A DNA stretch of 54,775 bases from Dehalococcoidia bacterium UBA2158 (GTDB lineage Bacteria; Chloroflexota; Dehalococcoidia; Lucifugimonadales; UBA3495): contig DCWQ01000041.1 in assembly GCA_002328185.1 (NCBI GenBank), forward strand, positions 112,038-166,812, read 5' to 3'. The notes beneath the pieces are model-generated. The model had not been told where the DNA came from, made no database searches, and saw only the letters and a list, made by a program, of their open reading frames with translations. The position numbers and the translations under genes are program-made. The stretch's first letter is position 1, and the number at the start of each line of letters is the position of its first letter. Of the stretch, positions 50,429 through 54,775 are shown in pieces.

Positions 50429-51031
50429 TCACCGCCCGAATTCCTTCAGTAGGTTGGAAATCGCCTGCGGCCTTCCTCGAACGACTTCAGGATTGACCGG
50501 ACCACTAGGCCGCTGCGGACCTCGTATGTCTGGAACGGTTTTCACGCAAATCAAGACCGGCCCCGGTTTTCTTAAAACCTCTTCGGCCTGATTGTCAAAA
50601 TCCTCCAACTCATCGAACTCGAAAACGGCAGCGTAGCCAGCCGACCGCGCCAATTGAGCGTAGGAGGCCGAGTTTGTGCCGGGAGTATCCTGTCCGCCGG
50701 TGGTGGCATAAACGCCGTTGTCCAGGACAAAGTGATATAGGTTCTGGGGAGCCTTGTTGCCCACAGTCACCAGACTGCCCAGGTTCATCAGAAGGCTACC
50801 GTCGCCATCGAAAAGGATGATTTTCGTTTCGGGCCTTGCAAGGCTCAGACCCAATGCGAATGAAGAGCCTATACCCATGGCGGCGGGAAAATCTAGCGTT
50901 CCGATAGGGACGTCCCGAATGGGTTTATTGGAAACCTGACTCCAGGCCCCATTCGCCCTGAAAACAGGCATGACCACCGCGTTACCACGGATTCTCTCAA
51001 GTATCCTCATCAACTCAAGCTGGTCTATCAT
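50429..51031 (-). CDS. TPP-dependent decarboxylase beta-subunit-like protein
   Basis: A 200-residue C-terminal TPP-binding domain, as in the ComE subunit of sulfopyruvate decarboxylase and in phosphonopyruvate decarboxylase. Visible are the PAAMGIGSSFALGLSLARP segment, the TPP motif LFDGDGSLLMNLGSLVTV with the Mg ligand Asp, and LDNGVYATTGGQDTP. The start ATG has GGATG upstream. These enzymes need a PYR-domain alpha subunit or N-terminal half; none is encoded next to it, so the protein is an orphan, and it may pair with a distant subunit or be a relic. Confidence 0.82.
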   Translation of the reverse strand: MIDQLELMRILERIRGNAVVMPVFRANGAWSQVSNKPIRDVPIGTLDFPAAMGIGSSFALGLSLARPETKIILFDGDGSLLMNLGSLVTVGNKAPQNLYHFVLDNGVYATTGGQDTPGTNSASYAQLARSAGYAAVFEFDELEDFDNQAEEVLRKPGPVLICVKTVPDIRGPQRPSGPVNPEVVRGRPQAISNLLKEFGR

Positions 51032-51260
51032 CAGTCATCCTTCGACCGGTCGCATCGACATCAGTTTTCATTTATAGCTGGTATGCCGGGAAATTGTCGG
51101 CAATTGCTGAAATCGATCGATGATAGAAGCCCCCCGACCTACAGCCAAAAGGTTTTCTCACCCTAAGTCAGTGGAAGCACTTTCCCGGTTTCCCCAATCC
51201 ATGTCGTGGATACACCGTTAACGAGCCGGGCCCGAACGAGGAGTGTATCAATTGCTATAG

Positions 51261-51779
51261 TTACACCGAATAATTCTCAAAGGCCAGATGGGCATACCGC
51301 ATGAAGATGCCACCCCCAGGAGCAGCTAGAGGCCCGTTGGCGGCGAGGCAGGCAATGACATATTTCACTCCCGGATCTGCTTCGGTGGCCATGGGCACGC
51401 GTTGGGGTATGTTAAAACCCGCTACCGTTCCCGTGACCCTGTCGCACTCGCCATCTACCCAGATTTCCCCGTAATCATCTATGCAGGTCTCAAAAAAAAT
51501 TCGACACCCCTTAATATCCCTACCTTGCACCTGTTCCGGCAGAGTGACTGTGATACGAAACCAGCCGAAGGTGAGTCCGCTAGACCGGCCCACCTGAACA
51601 TTTTCGCAGACCTCCCACCCTGAGTCGTCGTAATCAGCAAGCCGGGCTGGGCTACCGCTGAGTCGTGCAACAAGTCCTTCGTTGTCTTCACCGGGCACTA
51701 AGCCAGGCGCGAACTTCCACTCGGCCTTGGCACTTTGTAAATCCTCTGGATTCTCAAGGTTCAGTGCTACCCTTATCAC
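51261..51779 (-). CDS. Beta-sandwich carbohydrate-binding-like protein (GH2 N-domain type)
   Basis: A 172-residue protein resembling the galactose-binding-like N-terminal domain of glycoside hydrolase family 2. The characteristic stretches are FGWFRITVTLPEQVQG, CRIFFETCIDDYGEIWVDGE and the closing strand IFMRYAHLAFE. No catalytic domain follows, so it is probably a stand-alone binding domain. GTG at 51777-51779 has GGAGG five bases upstream, which supports a real gene. It has no signal peptide. The ligand is unknown. Confidence 0.7.
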   Translation of the reverse strand: MIRVALNLENPEDLQSAKAEWKFAPGLVPGEDNEGLVARLSGSPARLADYDDSGWEVCENVQVGRSSGLTFGWFRITVTLPEQVQGRDIKGCRIFFETCIDDYGEIWVDGECDRVTGTVAGFNIPQRVPMATEADPGVKYVIACLAANGPLAAPGGGIFMRYAHLAFENYSV

Positions 51780-52029
51780 AGCGTCCTCCTAATCTTAAAC
51801 GTCCGAAGGATCCCGTCTAAGGTTTCCGGAGCCCCGAACGTGGTCACTCGCAATCCTCTCCACCTCTAATATTACCTCAATCCGGCAAATCTGTAGCAGG
51901 GATATAATCAGGTGCACCGAAAGGACTTGGTTTTAGCCCTATTTAGCCGCGGCGATATTCTAGCTTGATTCAACCCGCAATCATTAGACCAAAATCGGGT
52001 GACTGAATGCTTCTCTGGAGGAGCGTCAT

Positions 52030-52191
52030 ATGATTATCAACATCATCAATGGTAATGTTTTGGACCCGGTAGCCGGAGAGATAATTGGTGAACGTTCCAT
52101 TGTTGTTGAGAACGACGTGATCGTCGACGTGCTTGAAGGGCAACCCAGTGTCAAGCCGGAACATGGGAAACGGCTAACTCTTAATCAGTAG
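52030..52191 (+). pseudogene. Amidohydrolase N-terminal fragment cut at a tRNA-Lys-like repeat
   Basis: ATG at 52030 has GGAGG eight bases upstream and starts MIINIINGNVLDPVAGEIIG, followed by ERSIVVENDVIVDVLEG, the first beta-sandwich strands of amidohydrolase/dihydroorotase-type proteins. The frame then enters the tRNA-Lys 3-prime-half repeat at about 52168 and stops at TAG 52189-52191, before the metal-binding HxH. The gene was evidently cut where the repeat begins, which marks the repeat as a recombination junction. Confidence 0.72.
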
Positions 52192-52233
52192 GTTCTCGGT
52201 TCGACCCCGAGGCGGGTCACCACGAAATTAGGC
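52168..52233 (+). repeat. tRNA-Lys (CTT) 3-prime half, left copy; probable att site
   Basis: It begins within the anticodon stem and continues through loop CTCTTAA (anticodon CTT), the T-arm CTCGGTTCGACCCCGAG, the acceptor strand GCGGGTC, discriminator A and CCA at 52220-52222. The matching 5-prime half is absent. The same segment recurs at 54490-54555 with two differences. Tyrosine integrases commonly recombine at tRNA 3-prime halves. Confidence 0.82.
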
Positions 52234-52236
52234 ACG

Positions 52237-52272
52237 GAAAAGCCCCTGGAGACGGATCCAGGGGCTTTTCTT
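52237..52272. terminator. Intrinsic terminator after the left tRNA-Lys half
   Basis: AAAAGCCCCTGGA pairs with TCCAGGGGCTTTT around a short loop. It may end the tRNA transcript on plus and the luciferase-like gene on minus, whose stop is 13 bases away. Confidence 0.88.
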
Positions 52273-52284
52273 GTTTGCCGAGTC

Positions 52285-53139
52285 TTAGTCCAGCACCTGC
52301 CGGGCGATCTCTTCAATCTCCCTTAACGCTCCGGACTTTTCGGTGTCATCCAGCCAGATTGTCACCCGGCTAACGCCAGCCTGCTCCAGGTCTTTGATGG
52401 CTTCCCTGTCCTTATACTGGCCAGACATGCCAAAGGCCATTACCTGGATCGTGGAGGGGTCTCGGCCAGCTTCTTCAGCAAGTCGGTTCAGGGTTTCCCG
52501 GCCCTGCCGGATTTCATCCACCGAGCAATGATTTGGCATCCACCCGTCGCCCCACTCAACCACTCGTTTGAACGCATTTAGCGCCTTGCCGCCCAAGAAC
52601 ACAGGAGGATGTGGTTTCTGCACCGGTTTTGGAAAAGAGCGGACTGGAGGGAAGTCGTAGTAGGTCCCATGGTACTCAGCCTCGTCTTTGGTCCATAACT
52701 CCTTCATGGCCAAAATCGCATCTTTAGTTTGAGTCCAACGGTGAGGGAAATCGCCGCCCATTATCTCGGTCTCCTCCTTCAGCCAGCCAGCCCCAATGCC
52801 GAAAATGAACCGACCCTCGGAGTAAAGGTCCAGGGTAGCAATCTCTTTCGCCAGCAACAGCGGGTTGCGCTCGGGAACCAAGCAAATACCGGTGCCCAGC
52901 TTGATGGTAGAGGTAACCGCCGAAGCCCGGCTCAAGGCGACGAAGGGATCGACGACGCGCCCGTAAACGTCTGGGATAATGCCGTCGGAAGAACCCGGGT
53001 AAGGAGAACTGGTCTGGAGTGGTATCACCGGATGCTCTGGCACCCAAAACGAATCGAACCCCAGTTCCTCGGCCCGCCTGGCTAGCACCGCCGGGTCCAA
53101 GGACGAATCGCTTTCAAAAACAAATATGCCGATGTCCAT
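52285..53139 (-). CDS. LLM-class F420-dependent-type oxidoreductase
   Basis: A 284-residue luciferase-like barrel starting at ATG 53137-53139 with GAGGAAG upstream; the open frame runs to 53256 without family-like sequence. The features are MDIGIFVFESDSSLDPAVLA, GFDSFWVPEHPVIP, IKLGTGICLVPERNPLLLAKE, YSEGRFIFGIGAGW and KPHPPVFLGGKA. The WVPEHP motif and short length are typical of F420-dependent members of the TIGR03619 kind. It lies between the two tRNA-Lys-like repeats, so it may be cargo of an integrated element. Confidence 0.88.
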   Translation of the reverse strand: MDIGIFVFESDSSLDPAVLARRAEELGFDSFWVPEHPVIPLQTSSPYPGSSDGIIPDVYGRVVDPFVALSRASAVTSTIKLGTGICLVPERNPLLLAKEIATLDLYSEGRFIFGIGAGWLKEETEIMGGDFPHRWTQTKDAILAMKELWTKDEAEYHGTYYDFPPVRSFPKPVQKPHPPVFLGGKALNAFKRVVEWGDGWMPNHCSVDEIRQGRETLNRLAEEAGRDPSTIQVMAFGMSGQYKDREAIKDLEQAGVSRVTIWLDDTEKSGALREIEEIARQVLD

Positions 53140-53287
53140 AACTTCCTCGCTTGCACGTTTTTTTACCGCTACTATAATGCAGATCAGATACAGAAGGTGA
53201 AGAAGGGGGTATGGGTCGCTCCCGAGACCTCTCTCTACATTCATGCCGTTGCGCAATTGGCTAGATTATTCGGTAATGATTGCGTAC

Positions 53288-53372
53288 GTATACGTTTGTC
53301 GATGTATACATTGTTAAACAATCACAGTCGTTAATACTACGTAATTATTGCGTATACATTGTTTTGTATACA
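53288..53372. promoter_or_regulatory. Array of four GTATAC palindromes upstream of the glycosyltransferase
   Basis: The six-base palindrome GTATAC occurs at 53288, 53304, 53352 and 53366; two copies extend to TGTATACA and three are followed by ATTG. The surrounding 110 bases are much more AT-rich than the rest of the window. This looks like a binding-site cluster for a dimeric regulator, or an element end. Confidence 0.45.
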
Positions 53373-53379
53373 TTGGGGT

Positions 53380-53448
53380 CCGTCACCGGAGGCCTTAGAC
53401 AAACTTAAAATGCTGTGGTTCTGTTAGGTGCTAGGTGGCTTGGAGATT
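53380..53448. repeat. 69-bp direct repeat, left copy
   Basis: Nearly identical to 54309-54375, beginning CCGTCACCGGAGGCCTTAGA in both. The left copy has two extra A residues after CTTA. The glycosyltransferase ATG lies four bases after this copy, so its ribosome site (GGAG at 53442-53445) is inside the repeat. Confidence 0.88.
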
Positions 53449-53451
53449 GGA

Positions 53452-54117
53452 ATGAGTAAATCGAACGCTGTTGATAACCATGGCCGTCAATCGAGTCGCA
53501 GCCGGCTGGAAGCGGTGATTCCAGCACGTAATGAGGCATTCACAATATCCCAAGTGGTAAAAGGGGCACTGAACTCAGTCGATCGAGTAATCGTCGTAGA
53601 CGATGGTAGTACTGATGAAACTGGTGCATTAGCAGCAGCAGCAGGTGCAAATGTCATTAGAAATGAAAAAGCGACAGGGTGGCTCAGGTGCCTTGAAATT
53701 GGCGTTCGAGCTACCAACGCCGAGATTGTCGTCTTCTTAGATGGAGACGGTGAACATGATCCAGCTGATATACCGTTGATGGTCGCGCCCATCGAAACCG
53801 ATATCGCGGACATGACATTTGGTAGTCCGGGGACGCCGGTGCGTTGGTCCGAAGGAGCGCTTTGTCGGCTGGCGGGGCTTAGGTTGCCTATACGCAACAG
53901 CGGATTTGGCTACCGTGCGATACGCAGCGAATTGGCCGAAAGATTGCCATTCCGAGGGAAGTGTGGGTGTGGTCTTATGGCGCTAGACGCTAAGAGGTTA
54001 GGCGCACAGTTAGTAGAAGTTGAGGTCAATTGGCAACCCGTCGAAAAACGACAACGTATGGCATGGCTCCATTTGATACAGGCATGGTGGATATTAAGAG
54101 GTCTTGCTGGATTATAA
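53452..54117 (+). CDS. Family 2 glycosyltransferase
   Basis: A 221-residue GT-A fold enzyme. The N-terminal stretch SRLEAVIPARNEAFTISQVV leads to the nucleotide-binding DRVIVVDDGSTDETG; the metal-binding region is IVVFLDGDGEHDPADIP. A middle segment, FGSPGTPVRW and NSGFGYRAIRSELAERLPF, matches the acceptor part of DPM1-like enzymes. No membrane anchor is seen beyond the hydrophobic end WILRGLAGL. ATG at 53452 with GGAG inside the direct repeat. It is enclosed by the 67-69 bp repeats and by the tRNA-Lys halves, so transfer is likely. Confidence 0.85.
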   Translation: MSKSNAVDNHGRQSSRSRLEAVIPARNEAFTISQVVKGALNSVDRVIVVDDGSTDETGALAAAAGANVIRNEKATGWLRCLEIGVRATNAEIVVFLDGDGEHDPADIPLMVAPIETDIADMTFGSPGTPVRWSEGALCRLAGLRLPIRNSGFGYRAIRSELAERLPFRGKCGCGLMALDAKRLGAQLVEVEVNWQPVEKRQRMAWLHLIQAWWILRGLAGL

Positions 54118-54221
54118 TACTCAGTCAAACGACGCCATGTCGGTCTGGTTAACTTTAAATTTGTGTCCGCGCACGAAAATACCCACGCCTTGGAGCGCCT
54201 TTAAAAATAGCTGGCTTGCAT

Positions 54222-54365
54222 ATGGCACGTCACACCATTTCTGATCATCTAATTTCTGTTACCCGATTAGTAGAACGAATGAGATATAAGATCGGCAACC
54301 AACCCAGCCCGTCACCGGAGGCCTTAGACAAACTTAATGCTGTGGTTTTGTTAGGTGCTAGGTAG
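54222..54365 (+). CDS. Small ORF, 47 aa, ending in the direct repeat; doubtful
   Basis: ATG at 54222 starts MARHTISDHLISVTRLVERM and the frame ends ALDKLNAVVLLGAR before TAG. The last 17 codons are the right copy of the direct repeat; in the left copy the two-base insertion breaks this frame. No ribosome site is clear. It could be the residue of a small element gene, or chance. Confidence 0.3.
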   Translation: MARHTISDHLISVTRLVERMRYKIGNQPSPSPEALDKLNAVVLLGAR

Positions 54366-54375
54366 CAGGGAGATT
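54309..54375. repeat. 67-bp direct repeat, right copy
   Basis: Partner of 53380-53448, lacking two A residues and with a few substitutions (GTTTTG for GTTCTG, TAGCAG for TGGCTT). It is followed by GTACCCAAGTTGTACCCAA, a short direct repetition of GTACCCAA. Confidence 0.88.
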
Positions 54376-54489
54376 TGAGGATTTTGTACCCAAGTTGTAC
54401 CCAATTTATTTCTGTACTGTAGGCACGGTTTTCGCCTTTAGCCTCAAAATGGTGTCTGCGGTGAACTCCTGTGTACGCCTGTGAACAAA

Positions 54490-54555
54490 AAACGGCTGAC
54501 TCTTAATCAGTAGGTTCTCGGTTCGACCCCGAGGCGGGTCACCAAGAAATCAGGC
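54490..54555 (+). repeat. tRNA-Lys (CTT) 3-prime half, right copy; probable att site
   Basis: Same content as 52168-52233: anticodon stem and loop CTCTTAA, T-arm, acceptor strand GCGGGTC, discriminator A and CCA at 54542-54544. The anticodon stem GCTGA/TCAGT pairs fully in this copy, while the left copy has one change. No 5-prime half stands before it; instead the upstream sequence is ACGCCTGTGAACAAAA. Confidence 0.82.
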
Positions 54556-54595
54556 AACAAAAAGGCCCTTCCAATTTGGAAGGGCCTTTTTGTTG
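54555..54595. terminator. Intrinsic terminator after the right tRNA-Lys half
   Basis: CAACAAAAAGGCCCTTCCAA pairs with its near-complement ending GGCCTTTTTGTTG. A-rich and T-rich flanks allow use on both strands. Confidence 0.9.
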
Positions 54596-54681
54596 AGACC
54601 TAGAAATAAGAAGCGGTGCTGTGGGGTTAAGCCGAATTGTCGAGCTTGAAGGACATGAGGCTGACGATTTAGGTCAATTAA

Positions 54682-54756
54682 TGGTCGGGGTGAAAGGATT
54701 TGAACCTTCGACCTCGTCGTCCCGAACGACGCGCGCTACCCGTGCGCTACGCCCCG
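54682..54756 (-). tRNA. tRNA-Pro (CGG)
   Basis: On the minus strand the acceptor arms CGGGGCG and CACCCCG pair with one C-A mismatch at position 6-67, followed by A and an encoded CCA. The anticodon stem CGTCG/CGACG encloses TTCGGGA with anticodon CGG. The T-arm GAAGGTTCAAATCCTTT is standard with one G-U. Confidence 0.94.
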
Positions 54757-54775
54757 ACAGAAATCGTAATTTAAT

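Larger units (their letters stand above)
54118..54681. other. Repeat-rich noncoding stretch between the glycosyltransferase and tRNA-Pro
   Basis: Apart from the doubtful small ORF, the direct repeat, the tRNA-Lys half and its terminator, no gene is supported here. The 110 bases before the tRNA half look like the flank of an integrase attachment site, but no integrase reading frame exists. Confidence 0.5.

Noticed and set aside
1..54775. CRISPR array, rRNA operon or transposase gene
   Set aside because: I saw no regularly spaced direct repeats with unique spacers, no rRNA sequence and no transposase or integrase reading frame in any frame.

Overview
The window comes from a bacterial chromosome with high GC, dense gene packing and much small-molecule metabolism. 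The gene mix suggests a Chloroflexota bacterium of the Dehalococcoidia/SAR202 type: several flavin-dependent luciferase-like enzymes, a class III CoA-transferase, PanE-like paralogues, a heterodimeric ABC exporter with a Met/Gly-rich leader, an HspR-type heat-shock operon and a lipoprotein with a Thr/Pro-rich linker. This placement is inference; there is no rRNA in the window.

Layout. 1-6.9 kb: a VOC protein fragment, a HAD phosphatase, lipA, then tyrA-aroA-gmk on the minus strand, and an NMT1-like binding protein with an alpha/beta hydrolase. 7-11.7 kb: otsA-otsB (trehalose), rpiB, a second HAD protein and a FrnE/DsbA-like oxidoreductase with an in-frame TGA where the first active-site Cys should be. 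11.7-21.7 kb: a two-gene ABC exporter, argS, a decayed nitrilase, mgtE, an S51 peptidase and a truncated MarR gene. 21.6-27.7 kb: hisF-HAD-hisIE, a GlcG-like protein, a cyclase, a lipoprotein and hisS. 27.7-34 kb: one minus-strand run of gamma-carbonic anhydrase, CoA-transferase and three tandem PanE-like reductases, then a VTT membrane protein and a broken hydrolase. 34-39.8 kb: dnaJ/cbpA-hspR-clpC behind a near-consensus promoter, a truncated hsp20 on the other side, and a crotonase with an extra N-terminal region. 40-49.8 kb: tRNA-Asn with a decayed copy, yajQ, and accessory enzymes (luciferase-like, cupin, SGNH, isochorismatase-like, amidase, Asp-box propeller, class III aminotransferase, lactonase). 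49.8-54.8 kb: a degraded, repeat-rich region with two tRNA-Lys 3-prime halves 2.3 kb apart, a nested 67-69 bp direct repeat around a glycosyltransferase, and tRNA-Pro at the right edge.

The strongest unusual signal is the FrnE-like gene at 10978-11640. Its TGA replaces the first Cys of a CPWC motif, reading continues in frame through the whole thioredoxin-like fold, and a 7-bp hairpin sits where a bacterial SECIS element is expected. This fits a selenocysteine-containing oxidoreductase. The second is the tRNA-derived repeat region at the right end, which looks like the footprint of integrative elements. Several genes are visibly broken (nitrilase, alpha/beta hydrolase, hsp20, MarR, amidohydrolase), so the accessory parts are turning over.
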